DNA of 64,000 bases from Epiperipatus broadwayi. Lineage: Eukaryota > Onychophora > Udeonychophora > Euonychophora > Peripatidae. Positions 1 through 11,345 of the stretch are shown piece after piece (the first letter of the stretch is position 1; each line of letters opens with the position of its first letter). Made by a program: the position numbers and the translations under genes. The notes under the pieces were generated by a model that saw nothing but the letters and a program-made list of their open reading frames with translations, was not told the origin of the DNA and made no database searches. Location of the stretch: the NCBI GenBank assembly GCA_028023455.1, contig JAQFVV010012416.1, positions 1,607,767-1,671,766 of the forward strand, written 5' to 3'.

Positions 1-159
1 TGAGTTAGTGAGAAGTGCATTCATGTTTGTATACTATATGAATAATCACACAGTAATAACAACTGCAATGTCGAGAACGTATGGAATGGACATTAGGAAT
101 TTGCCCTGCTTGGTTCCTTTAAAACTTCCAAGAGGAATCAAAAGGTCTCCTTTCAGTTG

Positions 160-226
160 ACCGACTGATTGAAGATGGAGAGACCTTCATCCTAGTGAAT
201 TGATAATGGATGAAAATGATGATGAA
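160..226 (+). mobile_element. RTE-type LINE 3' tail relic
   Basis: This matches the last codons and trinucleotide tail seen in the better RTE copies at 11090, 13915 and 59430: a GETF-like, LQW-IDNG-like end followed by gatgatga. Only the extreme 3' end remains, as is usual for 5'-truncated LINE copies. Confidence 0.5.
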
Positions 227-299
227 TCTATCTTTGAACTAATCCCATAGCAACTAAATCTCTTTCACCTATTATCATTAGTAGTCAATCCTCTCCCAT

Positions 300-960
300 A
301 AAGTATGCAAGCCAGAGTAATCAATGGATGCTAGAAGGCTGCTGCTTGAAATCCCTATCTAATGCCTACTCATCCAATATCCCCAGACTAGTTTCTAGCT
401 TATGGTTTTTGCCAGTGAGGAGCCTTGGAACTGAGAGCACTGCACCTAGATCTTACTGTTATGAGCAAGCATAAAAAATGGCGATCATGTGATGTTTAGT
501 GGTTTAATACCAATCCTGCTTAATAGGATAGTGGTGGCTATGGTTATTAAAGAACCAAAGACACCAAAATGTACGGGTACTCAACTGAGTTCAGACCTAT
601 ATGACTATATAAGCTAATGAGTTTGGATTGAAAATATTATTGTGTTTTCAATTTTATTCTCATAGTTTTGTAGTTAAGTACAGATAAAAGGTGGCTGCTG
701 GAGGGTTGCATTAGATCCTAAGATCTAGGTTGTGCTCTCAGATCCAAGGCTCTTCACTGACGAAAGGCATAAGCTAAAAACTAGTCTGGGGTTATTGGAT
801 GAATAGGCACTAGATAGGGATTTTATGCACGTCTTCTGGCATCCATTGATTACTCTGGCTTGCACTGAGTGGCACTACTGTATGGAGAATTTTGCATGTT
901 TTAATAACAGTTAAGAGCAAGCATAAGAAATGGTGATCATGTCATGTTTAGTAGTCAATC
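300..960. mobile_element. Family A foldback element, copy A1 (near full length)
   Basis: The left arm (about 309-452) reads toward a centre and returns as an inverted right arm (about 690-905). Both arms hold the family hallmarks: the gcaagccagagtaatcaatg block, a tagtgcctactcatcc block and a degenerate hammerhead-like motif (minus strand 372-427, plus strand 744-800). The centre (about 452-690) is present again in inverted order in copy A7. The last part (about 905-960) is the gagcaagcataagaaatgg end found in other copies. Class is uncertain; see the ribozyme entries. Confidence 0.75.
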
Positions 961-1182
961 CTAAATGAATATGATCAATATACTTTTCCCCAAAAAAAAA
1001 ACCCAATAAAAATTAAACATGAATTTTGTGATGAGTATACTTCTGCAGAAAACTTTATTTTTTTATAAGACTTCAATATTTGGCTTAATTGCAGGTCTCT
1101 ATTTTATTCTATAATTAAATCACACACACGTGTATAAGTTAGCAATGTCAAACTTTATTGCATTAATAATTTGCTTCTTTAC

Positions 1183-1256
1183 TGGTGAGCCCTAAACAAT
1201 TTAGCCGCATATTGGATTCAAAAGCTAAAGATTTTTGATCAATTTCTACTTCGGCG
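1183..1256 (-). CDS. Exon 3 of an unidentified minus-strand gene (74 nt)
   Basis: On the minus strand a pyrimidine-rich stretch ends in ctgtctgtag at 1257, followed by 74 open bases and the donor gtaaag at 1182. The first base (C) completes the AG left by the exon at 8018-8114 to give Ser, and the next 24 codons are open, beginning AEVEIDQKSLAFESN. One base (A) is left over for the next exon, which lies beyond the left edge. The exact phase match with the upstream exon and the good splice sites are the case for a real exon. I do not recognise the protein. Confidence 0.6.
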
Positions 1257-2796
1257 CTACAGACAGGTCAATTGAATGGAACTGTTAAGATCAGCTTTCT
1301 GCTTTGGTGACTGGATATCAAGCGAACTATTGTGCTCATATGTCATATTGATGTTTAAATGTTACATGAACTTTCGAGCAATCGACTATAGTACAATTGA
1401 GAAAACAAAATTAGGAGAACGGCGGGGGAGGGGGAATCAACAAATTCATTCTTTAGCCGAGAAATACACGTATATTTTATATGTGAACTTAATACTGTAT
1501 ACAGTATTAGAAAAATTTTGAAGTATAACCTATTTATTTAATAACGCTGCTGTCCGCAATACGAGAGTATTGTCACTTTAAAATTATAACAACTGATTAA
1601 ATAATTTAGAATCCTTTTACGATTTCATTTCTAATGAAGTCGTTACTCGCACCTGGGCAGATTTTTTTTCTTTTCATTTATTACTGCACTTTTTTTTTTT
1701 TTTTTATTTCTAGATAAGTGGGAGGTTCTTTCAACATAAACCTAAATTGTCTTCTCAGGAAATCATAAGCTTCAACTGTCAACACGCTTCCATAAATGAA
1801 TCATTTTTAGCCTTATGATCTCTTAATAGACAAAACAATGGGTATTATTTCAAATGAAAAACTGGGCTCTTCTTATCACGATTTCAAATCTTAACTCATT
1901 CGGCAATTAATCATTTATACAGAAAATTTATTCAGCTATAGAAGAAAATAAATTTCTCATTGGAAAATATAAATGATATGCATACGTGCACATACTTAAA
2001 AAAAAAAAAAAACGTTTTCAAAATATATTCAAATTATACGATTTTATATAAACAGGAGTTTAAACAGAATTATTAAGTTACCAGGGAGTTCTTTTTTAAA
2101 AAAAAAAATATTGGATTTACATATATTTTTAAAGTATTACAACTTAATCTACTAATGCCACCTACAATTCTTACTACTCCTTGGATAACATTTTCTTTAG
2201 AAAAATACATTAATGTTTATTACTAATCATTTATTAAGCTAAAATTATTGGATTATTTTAAGCCCAACTGAAGTACATTTTGAAGATTATTTATCTCTTT
2301 CATTGCCTTTATATGCGAAGCGTGTCACAAAATAGTTTTTAAATATATATAATATTTAAATATATGTATCTTTGTAAATTCTTTTATCAGGTATTGAATT
2401 GAGTGCAATGTCTAATGAGTATTCATATCCAATATTTTCAGACATAGGAATAGCAAGAGAACAAGAGTAGTAAAGTTAAAAAAGTGGTCTCATTTACAGA
2501 CAATAATTAAACTGTCTCCCGGAGTTAAATATTAATCACTGTACTGTATTAGAAATTACTCAGAAAGTCATGTGACATTCCAGCATTCAAGTGACTAGTT
2601 GAACACAATATTCATAATTGACATATTGTTTTTCTTGGCTCAGCAGAAGACTAATCCTGGAATCTTTAATGATAGTTATAGAGTCCGATACTAAACCTCA
2701 GTGCTGAATAGTTCAAAATCTCTTAATTTTATTAGTAATAAGGATTGGTTTGTAATTGTGAAATACTGATATAAAATTTAATAGCTGACACAGAAG
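1257..2796. other. Intron sequence without recognised elements
   Basis: AT-rich sequence with homopolymer runs (T-run near 1690-1705, A-run near 1998-2012). Apart from the exon acceptor at its left end I see no gene, RNA or intact repeat. A short stretch near 2550-2620 resembles the end of the tRNA-like family seen at 29636 and 61290. It would form part of intron 2 of the minus-strand gene. Confidence 0.4.
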
Positions 2797-3092
2797 CTAA
2801 ACTCTCCATATAGTGGTACCACTCAGTGCAAATCAAAGCAATCAATGGATGCATGAAGGTTCGTGTATAAAATCCCTATAGTGCATACTCATCCAATATC
2901 CCCAGACTTATTTCTAACTTGTGACTTTCATCAGTAAGGAGTCTTGGATCTGAAAGCATTGCGTCTAGCTTCTTGCATCCATTGATTACTCTGGTTTGCA
3001 CAAAGTGTACTGCTGTATGGAGAGTTTAACCTCTGCGTAAACAATGTGTGTAAGCATAAAAATGGTGATCATATAAATGTTTAGTGGTTTAA
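2797..3092. mobile_element. Family A foldback element, copy A2 (short form)
   Basis: The two arms (about 2797-2970 and 2968-3035) meet almost directly, with the central region of the full-length copy missing. The left arm carries a minus-strand hammerhead-like motif (2893-2947). The ends carry the subfamily sequence aacctctgcgtaaacaa, which A9 shares at its left end. Confidence 0.7.
2893..2947 (-). ncRNA. Hammerhead-like ribozyme motif, family A (degenerate)
   Basis: Reads CTGATGA, then a weak stem II around a cacaa loop, then GAAAT. The outer CCAA/TTGG and inner TCCTTA/TGGGGA pairs of stem I are mostly kept. The C to T change after GAAA probably weakens stem III, so this copy is likely inactive. 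Confidence 0.4.
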
Positions 3093-3312
3093 GATATGAG
3101 TCAGAACTATTTTAAGTATGTTGAGATATTGCTAGTTTTACATTGCAAAACAATTCACATTGAGTCCACTAGAGGGAGCCAAGAGCTCCAGATTATTCTG
3201 TTTCTGGCCCCCAAGTTTGAGTCCTAATACCCTAGTTTAGGGAATAGGATTGATTTAAAAGTATATCAAGTTAAAAGGTGAGTACATGTTTTATTGTTTT
3301 ATCACCTTTAAA

Positions 3313-4100
3313 AGAAAGTTTAAATTAGTTTTCATCCAAGAATAACTGATTTTTTCTAATGTTCCATTTTACGCAAATGGTTGCTGTTGGAAAAGACAAA
3401 AGCTTAAAGAAGTAATTCCAAAAAAGCTATGGTGTAACATAAGATTTTGAAAAAGATTGGAAATGAAACAAATTGATCAAAAAAATGAAAAGAGCCACTA
3501 GAAATCCTATTTTTCAGTAACAGAACAAGTTGAGAAATGATTTGGAAGTTAAACTCCATTGAAAACGTTAAAGAAATAAAAAAAAAAAAAGCTTTGCAAA
3601 GATAGTTTAAAGAATTTCACCGTAACATCTGTTTTGTTACATGAAATCAAAGAGATGGATAAAAAATTTTGTAATAAATGCCTTGTGGACCTAACCTGGT
3701 CACTAATTGATCTCAAGCAAATATCCCCTGACTAGAATAAAGATTTGACAAGAAATTTTAAAGCAGTTTTCATTCAAGAATAATTGAAATTACCTATCGT
3801 TCCATTTTATGCAAACAGCTGTCATTAGAAATAGGCAAACGCTAGGTTAAGTAATTCTTAGAATCATTAGAGCCACATAAATCTTTGAAAAATAGTTTTA
3901 AATGAAACCAAATAAATCTAAAAAGAATAGCACTAGAAATCCCAATTTTGTTGATAGAATAAAAAGAGAAAACATTTGGATATCAAATCTTATTGAAAAT
4001 GTTGAAAATAAAAATGTTAACAAAATAGTTTTAAGAACTTTATCTTTGCATAAGATATTAATAATGTTAAACAAGTTTCTATAGCTGAAAACCAGTCAGG
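3313..4100 (+). repeat. Diverged tandem duplication, period about 440 bp
   Basis: A block at 3313-3590 is repeated at 3754-4100. Shared landmarks are gttttcat-caagaataa, gttccatttta-gcaaa, cactagaaatcc and attgaaaa-gtt. The second copy keeps a 60-codon open frame (3902-4084) rich in Asn and Lys that I do not recognise. Confidence 0.5.
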
Positions 4101-4950
4101 GATAAATTAATCATAAAACTAAGAAAAAAAAAAAAAAAGAAATCCTAGTGTTATAAATTGTTCATAGGAATAAAGTTATGATATCGTTGTGTTGAACAGG
4201 TCGAATATATTATTTTGAATTTTAATTCGATCTCAATTTTAGAATTGAACATTATAAATTATGACTTAAGCTATCTTCCTGCATAAAAATCAAGTTTCTC
4301 CGATGATCACAACAGAAGTTATTAGCCCATTTCCGGTGTGATTGAGGCATCACAAAAAATAAAAATTTCAAATCAACACAGAATTACAACGAAATGATTC
4401 CTCAGCAAAAAAACCCAATGATTTAAAGGCAAAATTAGTACAAATGATGTTTTAGACCTAAACAGACACATTGAAGCTACAAATGATTCATCCTCTTTTA
4501 ATTATTTCAAACTTTAACAACAAACTTTCAGATTATACAACCAAATCCTTGATTCCTAATAAAGACCTAGAATTCAATCCAAAGAAGCAGAATCCAATTA
4601 GTATCAACAAATAAGAACCATAGTGAACCCTGAAGGACTTTATAGTTGGGTGGATTGAATAGGTGTGTGAACATTTGCAGATACAGGAGGTTGATAATGA
4701 TTACAAATAGACTTTCAGCTCTATTGACCTCAGTGTGCAAGGTGATATGGACAAATGGTGTGCATTCATGATGTGCAAGTAAATCTGGCTTGATTCTAGA
4801 CTACAATGAATCCAACTGTTGCATTGGTGGGCATGGGTCTGCACTCCTATTCTTTTCTTCAGGTGTGGTAGTGGTGAGGGGCTTGATATATTTGTGAAGG
4901 TGGTCAGCGATCATTGTCAAGCCCAGGGACACCTGCTGGGTGGGTGAAAG

Positions 4951-5205
4951 TCACTGCCCTCCATTGAACTTTGCCATGAGAGGCTGTTGCACCCCCTTGA
5001 TGGATTGTTTATTAGGACAGTGTTGATTTGAGCTCATTGTTATTTTTTTTTCCTTAGTTAGCTTTAAAATTAGAGCATTTGTAAGGCGGTTGGTCTGATT
5101 TGGGCCACCACCAATTTTTGTAACTTTGATGGAGTCTTTGCTGCAATAATTTTGCTGGCATGGGTCTGCACTCCTCTTTTCTTCCTCGGGGGTGGTGGCG
5201 GTCAT
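4951..5205 (-). pseudogene. Decayed coding fragment, possibly Myb/SANT-like (KxGGGP motif)
   Basis: An 84-codon minus-strand frame inside the 2.7-kb insertion contains VTKIGGGPNQT. It resembles the K-T-GGGP segment found after the helix-turn-helix of Myb/SANT-like proteins linked to Harbinger transposons and NAIF1. A diverged second copy of the same sequence, with stops, lies just upstream on the minus strand (about 5280-5440). The fragment lacks the DNA-binding helices and is interrupted, so it is a relic. The family assignment rests on one short motif and is tentative. Confidence 0.3.
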
Positions 5206-5888
5206 TAGGAGGTTGGTTTATTGGTGCACACTGTTGACAATTATTGCCACTAGCTGAAAAACCTGCCAGGAGGGTACCTGGTCAAAGTCTCAGCCCCATT
5301 CCTGCTCTAGTCAGCTGCTGTGCCCCCTTGAAAGATTGGACTTGGGCAGTGCAGATCTGTGTCGCTACGTGTTAGTTTTTCTTAGTTGGCTTTCCAATTC
5401 TGCGCAGGTAGACCAAATGTGGTCCCTGCACATTTGGATTGTTAATTGGTAGAGAGAGGTATCTAGAATGGTCTTGTTATGGCTTGGCTGTGGGTCAAGA
5501 ATTTATTATTTAATGGACTTGAGCCTTGGACCTCGCTGCCTGTTGTGGTGGTTGGCGCAATGCTGGACTTGTCCATTCAGCTGAAGCATTTGGGTCTTCG
5601 CTTCAGGGCCCCAAGGGTGGGATCACTGAGTGATGGATGGCTTCTCAGTGGCTGGGCCATGAAGATCCATGTATAGATACTCATGTTGAGATACACATTA
5701 ATCAACATTATAGCAACCCTTTTATGGATATAATTGTTATCAAGCATATGTACCTTATATAATCAATAATTGTTTTACCTTGTTTGTTACATTGAACACT
5801 TTGTAATTCTCAATGGGTAAGTGTACCCAAAAATTTTTGTAATCTTTTTACTAATAAAGGTTACTTTTGAATATAAAACAATTCACAT

Positions 5889-6335
5889 CAACCATGAGAA
5901 ACTGTAAAATAGGAGTTAAGATGTAGAATGAAGATGATATACACTGAGTAATAAGTAATTAAATGTGGAAAATTTTCTTCCAAATAATTAAACTTTAAAA
6001 GCAATATCATATCAATGATTATCATTAAAGACTTCATAACCATACTCTATGTAAAATATAGCTATTTCAATCCACCAATTAGATTACTTAATAACTCTAC
6101 TTGCCAACATTATGATAAAAGAAATTTCAATAAATTTATGCTACCAAAACTAATAACATTTATTATTTGAGCAGGACATGAAAACATTCAAACTCATAGA
6201 TTGAAAACCTTAAAGCAAATACAAATAATAAATCATTTATTCATCTATTTCCTTACAAATTCTTTACTTAATCTCATATTTATGCTAACAGTTCATGCAA
6301 TAGTCTTCTTTAGAGTTTAATTTTGTTAACAAACT
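5889..6335. other. AT-rich intron sequence, nothing recognised
   Basis: Between the 2.7-kb insertion and the hAT element there is only AT-rich sequence without open frames, splice-like exons or family repeats that I can identify. Confidence 0.4.
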
Positions 6336-6720
6336 CATTAAACCAGGGGTCCCCAAACCTATGCCCGTGGGCACCATGGCGCCCGCAGACCATTTTACGT
6401 GTGCCCGCCGTTATCCGAATACGATAAAAAATTATTTATCTGATACAAATAAATTTAATTTTTAAAATTTCTTATAAATTATTGTATTATATTATAATCA
6501 AATTGTAGGGCATACTATACTTTTACAGCGTAAAAATATAAATGTTAAATTATATGTTAAAATTTTATTTTTGAAATTAATATTTTTTTGTACATTATGT
6601 GTATTATTAAAAATATCCAACTATAAATTTACATTGAACAAATAAATGGAGCCCGCCACCTGGCCGGTATTATAGAATATGCTCTTAAGTGCAAAAAGGT
6701 TGGGGACTCCTGCATTAAAC
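6336..6720. mobile_element. Non-autonomous hAT element (MITE), 369 bp, with 8-bp target duplication
   Basis: The element spans 6344-6712. Its ends are imperfect inverted repeats: the left begins caggggtccccaaacct and the right, read inward on the other strand, begins caggagtccccaaccttt. It is flanked by an exact 8-bp direct repeat, cattaaac, at 6336-6343 and 6713-6720. The 8-bp duplication and the CAGGGGTCCCC-type terminus are typical of hAT transposons. The interior is AT-rich with no transposase frame, so it depended on an autonomous relative. Confidence 0.92.
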
Positions 6721-7017
6721 CATGCTAACAAGGTATAAGTTTTTAAAAATACTGCCATATAATCGAAGCTGCTAACAGATATATAAGAGTAAAGAAATTG
6801 CATGGAAACAAGTATATATTTGAGGTGATTTATTACTTAAATTATATTGAATAAAATGTAATAAATGTAAAAAAATATATATTGGAAAAATGGATGTGAA
6901 ACAATAATAAAATTTGAAAAAATTAAACTTTCTTAATTCTATTACAGTAGTTATTTGATTAAAATTATTCAACCTTACAGTTTCCATTGACCATCAATCT
7001 TTTTCAGAGCTATAAGA

Positions 7018-7034
7018 TATATATATATATATAT
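7018..7034. repeat. (TA)n microsatellite
   Basis: Short uninterrupted alternating TA run. Similar short TA tracts recur at 16602, 18003, 18540 and 54678. Confidence 0.8.
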
Positions 7035-7320
7035 TGTAACTAATAAAAATGTGGGATTTGTTTATTTTTTTATAATTTTATCAATGCACAAAGAATAAGT
7101 TGATATTTTGTAAAGAAAATAAAATTTGTTCAGCTAAATTACCATGTACCTGATGATGAAGGCCAGACTGACACTCAGGAATGATTAACTAATTGAAAAT
7201 TACTTTAAAAACCAATCATGGGATGTTTAGGACAACTTTATGCACATCTTCCACATCACAGTACTTCCATATCTTTTAAATTTATGTCATAACAATATTT
7301 TAATGTGCTATAATTAATTA

Positions 7321-7745
7321 ATGCTCTGAGTGGAGTGTATGGTTGTGAAATATGGACAATAAGTAATAAAATTAGGAACCAATTGGAAGCCTTTGAGATG
7401 TGGAGTGTATGGTTGTGAAATATGGACAATATGTAATAAAATTAGGAACCAATTGGAAGCCTTTGAGATGTGGACATGGAGAAGAATGGAAAAAAATCAG
7501 TTGGATGAATAAAATAACAAATGAAGTTTTGAAAAGAATAAATGGAAAAAAAAGATTGATTGAGGAAATCAGAGAAAGAAAAACTGGATTGGACATATGT
7601 TAAGAATAAATTATAGTTTAATAAAAGATGTTTTGGAAGGAATTGTGAATGTAAGTAAGAAAAAAGGACAAAAGATTGATATTGTTGATGATATAAAAGA
7701 TGCTAAGTTAAAACTGGTTGATTCTCCAGTCGCCATATTGAATTT
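7321..7745 (+). pseudogene. RTE-like LINE C-terminal remnant with internal duplication
   Basis: Conceptual translation gives VYGCEIWT, then an EAFEMWTWRRME segment, then WIGHML and IKDVLEG, the usual order at the C-terminal end of RTE-like endonuclease-reverse transcriptase proteins (Y-G-ETWT, F-WRRM, WIGH, LL-I-EG). Frameshifts break it. A 70-bp exact-order tandem duplication (7331-7400 and 7401-7470, one mismatch) further shifts the frame. It lies in intron 2 of the minus-strand gene. Confidence 0.75.
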
Positions 7746-8017
7746 TTTTTAAAAACTGACCGAAGACATAATTTTCACAATAACTTCAGTTTTAATAATG
7801 TTAGAGCAAAAAACTTTACATTGATAGACACTAAGAAAACTAAGGAAAACAAGAAGTCTAAAACAAATAGTATTAACCATTTAAAAAATAAGGAAAAAAG
7901 TACTTTATTGTTTGTTCATATATTCTAATTTATCATTAACTATTTAAATTACATCTTCATTGATAAATTCTTTGTATTCCTCATATTATCTTTCAAACCA
8001 TATATAATACTTCTTAC

Positions 8018-8114
8018 CTGAGATAATCCATAGCTTCAGAATGTTCAAAAGTATTCACATAAGAATTCTTCATTTTTATCTTGTACCCCAAAAGTTGACA
8101 AATCTCAAAGGTGT
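8018..8114 (-). CDS. Exon 2 of an unidentified minus-strand gene (97 nt, likely start codon)
   Basis: A minus-strand acceptor (ctttttcttatag, ending at 8115) precedes 97 open bases and the donor gtaagaag at 8017. The frame is open throughout. In that frame exon 1 has TGA and TAA stops, so the most likely start is the ATG at 8073-8071, with A at -3, giving MKNSYVNTFEHSEAMDYL. The exon ends with AG, completed to AGC (Ser) by the first base of the exon at 1183-1256. I do not recognise the protein; no membrane segment or known motif shows in the 42 residues visible. The roughly 6.8-kb intron to exon 3 holds A2, the 2.7-kb insertion, a hAT MITE and an RTE relic. Confidence 0.6.
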
Positions 8115-8995
8115 CTATAAGAAAAAGATTTACCCTAATACAAGATACAAAACAAATCATTTCCAGAAAGGGGATATGCATATCATCATAGCAATTAGCT
8201 TCTTGTCTATCTAAAACAAGAAATTGTAGGCTACTGTCTGTATCAGTGATAAAATGAGTTTCATCTCATTTTATATTTTTTGTTTAAATCAGTGATGTTT
8301 ATATTCTTTATGCACACCAGTGATGCTATCTTGTTATATTTATTATCCCACAGAGATATAATTTATTTGCATACAGCTCATTTGCTAGCTATAGACTTGA
8401 AAATAATGTGATGCAAGATGTGGCAAAACTACTGACTCCATAGCATGAGTATCAAGGCATAGGCAAGAATCAGAATTTTATTTTTTGCCTGTATACAATT
8501 CCATGTGGTATATGCATAAAAATTGTGCTACCACTACACACACATCATTTGAAATCTCTATTTATTGGTTTTAAATGTTTATATTTTCACATGGTTACTA
8601 TGCTCAATAAATTTTGTGATTGCTTTATTAACTGTAAACTGCAACCTTTCTGTATATTTGATTATCAGTTTTTAAAATTTACATTGCACTGCTCTATATA
8701 TGCAAATCATTACTTGATATACAAACATGCAAGAGAAAACAAACACATCAATACAAATATAAACATGCTAATAAATTATTAAATCTTTTGAGAATCATTA
8801 TGTCTATAAAATAATGTTGCCTCAAACTTGGATCAGAGACCCAAAATTACATGCACAAAAACCACTTTTGCTATATTTGAATTTATATACTACACACACC
8901 AATACAAATGCAAACAAATTAATATTCCGTTTATCAAATAATTTAAAAAAATTTAAAATATTCAAATAATTAACAAATTAAAATTAATAACTTAC
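8115..8995. other. Probable intron 1 of the minus-strand gene
   Basis: AT-rich sequence between two exons with matching phase. An 85-codon plus-strand frame (8525-8782) has no recognisable content and low-complexity composition; I treat it as chance. Confidence 0.4.
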
Positions 8996-9130
8996 GATTT
9001 TCCGTGATTACATTTATATCATATTGAAAGCCTTCATATCCGAATTATCAGTGAATTTTTAATCCATTATATTAGCTTATAAGTCTGATAAAGATTTTCT
9101 GTCTTTATCGCCCCATGAAAACTAGTAAAT
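8996..9130 (-). other. Probable 5' exon (noncoding) of the minus-strand gene
   Basis: A strong donor, aaaatc then gtaagt, lies at 8996/8995 on the minus strand. No pyrimidine tract or convincing acceptor lies upstream, which fits a first exon. Its last base joins the next exon in phase to give codon CAC, but that frame meets TGA and TAA within about 50 bases and has no ATG, so the exon is probably 5' untranslated. The 5' end is not defined. Confidence 0.4.
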
Positions 9131-9219
9131 TGACAAAAAAATAAAAAAATTAAATGCACCTATCTAATAAAAATATTAATAAAAATTCAAATTTTATCCG
9201 ATTTTAAATTGTGATACAT

Positions 9220-9335
9220 CGTTTTAAAGATGGAATCAACCAGCAACGAATTCTGTGATTTCTGATGACATCATGCTTATAGTTTTTGTACAATTTTAAA
9301 AAGAAAACAATTTCAACCAATCAGCTGAAGTAAGC
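9220..9335 (-). promoter_or_regulatory. Possible promoter region of the minus-strand gene
   Basis: Upstream of the putative first exon lie a CRE-like tgacatca (9266-9273) and a CCAAT box in an extended match, caaccaatcagc (CCAAT at 9317-9321). Both motifs function in either orientation. Two such sites within 60 bp of AT-rich DNA, just upstream of a first-exon-like donor, suggest a promoter, but motifs this short also arise by chance. Confidence 0.3.
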
Positions 9336-9339
9336 GAAA

Positions 9340-11086
9340 GCTGTTGAATAGAAGGGCTGGGCAAGGAAGAGAATGGAATAGATAAATGGATGAATTGATA
9401 ATGTGACTATTCTCTGGAGTAATATATTTGACAGAATGTTGATGATGATAATTAAATGAACAAGTATTTAGGGAAAATAAAAATTAAGACCAGTCTATGC
9501 TGTTTCTTCAAAATTTGAGACCAATTGCAGCAAAATGCTACTAAGAATACTGTTACAGAAAGTACTATCATGATTTTAAAAACTTTATCTCAAAAGAAAA
9601 TGCACTTAAAATGTTTAGCATGTGATCAAGACAAAAAAAAAAACATTAAATATTTATTAAGTTTTACAAACAATGTCTAGCAGTGTCAGAAAATATCATA
9701 GGAATAAGTAACATAAACTTTGTATTATATAGGCATAAAATATCAATAGTCTAAAGTTTTAATCAATCATTGATAGGCAAATTAATGAATAAATCATACA
9801 GATTTTTACAATACACACTTTTGCTATGTGCTTTCAGAAAATCAGTGATGTAGATTTCCTTTGAATTAAATACATTGTCATTAAATATATGTTAAATATT
9901 CAGCCAGTAAATCACAAAGCAGAAGAATACATTCAAAATATATACAAGGCAGAGTAACGTGAGTTACACAACACCGTTGGATAAAAGTATATTCATTTGG
10001 AAGTTTAACAAAATCATAGCAACAATATTACATAACTTTCTCATGTTTGTTTGTTTATTTTCAAGAGCAGTTATGTTCACTCTACACTAGAGCCATCTAT
10101 TGTAAGAATGAGCAATCAATAGGCAATAGATAGTATAATATAATAGAATTTCCATCTGCAGAGATTTCTAGCTTTGTCTTTATCTGTAAAGACTAAGATT
10201 CAAAGCACATACTAAATGCCTTTTGCAACCATCTTTGATTCCTTTATATTATTCAGGCTATATATTTCGAAATTAAAAACAACAAAATTTAAATCCAGAT
10301 TAACTTGCACTCATAGTTATATAGATCTGACACTCGGTAAGTTTCTATGCATTATAGAGACCTCAATTTTACAACTAAAAGCCCTTTTTACTCTTTGGCT
10401 AAGAAGGTTAGTATCAACAGAATCATATTACTTTCTTATATACTGACCAAAAAGTAGAAAGGACCTATAGTTATCATAAAACAGAGTGTCTAAATTGTAG
10501 AAAAACTAATCTAGATTAGAGTTAACCTAGACTGACAATTCTTAAAACTTTTTAAAACTTCAAGATATTTAATGACAATAGCATAAAGGAGTAAAAGATG
10601 ATTTCTATATGCAAAATCTAAAGATAATGATTTCATAGTGCTATGCCCTTGATTACTCAAGTTTAGAGTAGGTAGCTCAAAAATAGAATTAAATTAAAAC
10701 CATTATAAAAACAACACAACCTTTAGATTTTTGCAGAGGAATATTTTGAGAAATGAATTGGAATTTTTATTTTCAGGATTTCACTTTCACTGAGATCTTC
10801 TATCTTACACCTATGCTAATCCCATTTGTTGTTTCTTTTCCACTCTGATAGATAATTGGTAGATTATTTGCTGAATCCTACCACGATTGATAACTATTTC
10901 TACTTCATTCACATCAAACACATCCTATGCAAGGATGTTCAGTGAATAATTAATTTTAGCAATAATGATATATAATTTTAGCTTTACTAGCCAAAAGTTA
11001 TTCTCACCTGAAAATGTTGTTCTATTCTCTAATAAACTGAATATATATACTTTAATTATAGACTGAGTCGCAAGCATATATAAATA
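9340..11086. other. AT-rich intergenic sequence, nothing recognised
   Basis: No family repeat, LINE or exon with good flanks was found. A 76-codon frame at 10216-10446 contains a donor-like cggtaagt at 10335 but no supportable protein. Confidence 0.35.
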
Positions 11087-11345
11087 TCATCATCATCAAC
11101 AACCATTATCAATCCACTGCAGGATGAAGGTCTCTACAAGTTCAACCCATCTTTTCTGATCTTTAGCTTCTCTTCTCCACATCACCCCTGCACACTTTCT
11201 TATTTTATCCATCCATCTCACACATGGTCTCTTTCTGGGTCTTTTACAATCTCTTGGAATCCCGTTTAAGATTTCAATTGTCCATCTAGTATCATCTCTT
11301 CTAGCAATATGTCCAGCCCAAAGACAGTCCATCACACATCTAATT
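11087..11345 (-). pseudogene. RTE-type LINE, 3' terminal fragment
   Basis: A 79-codon open frame (11096-11335) reads WAGHIARRDD, TIEILNGIPRDCK, RMDKIRK-like and MWRREAKD in order, ending at W-IDNG. This is the extreme C-terminus of RTE-type endonuclease-reverse transcriptase proteins. The 3' end (left on the plus strand) is a short tgatgatga-type tail. The copy is 5'-truncated at about 11345. One frame is still open, so it is relatively young. Confidence 0.85.

Larger units (their letters stand above)
3147..5888 (+). mobile_element. Unclassified 2.7-kb insertion with 14-bp target duplications
   Basis: The 14-mer aaaacaattcacat occurs at 3147-3160 and again, exactly, at 5875-5888, so 3161-5874 looks like an inserted element. 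A 14-bp duplication fits target-primed reverse transcription. The right end has an aataaa-type signal (ctaataaagg near 5851), suggesting plus-strand orientation. Inside are a diverged tandem duplication (3313-4100), an unassigned stretch with broken frames (4200-4620), and a markedly more GC-rich tract (4640-5690), itself a diverged ~330-bp direct repeat. I cannot assign it to a known class. Confidence 0.55.

Noticed and set aside
5479-5676. 65-codon plus-strand frame in the GC-richer tract
   Set aside because: It is antisense to the duplicated KxGGGP-type relic and shows no domain; composition explains the open frame.
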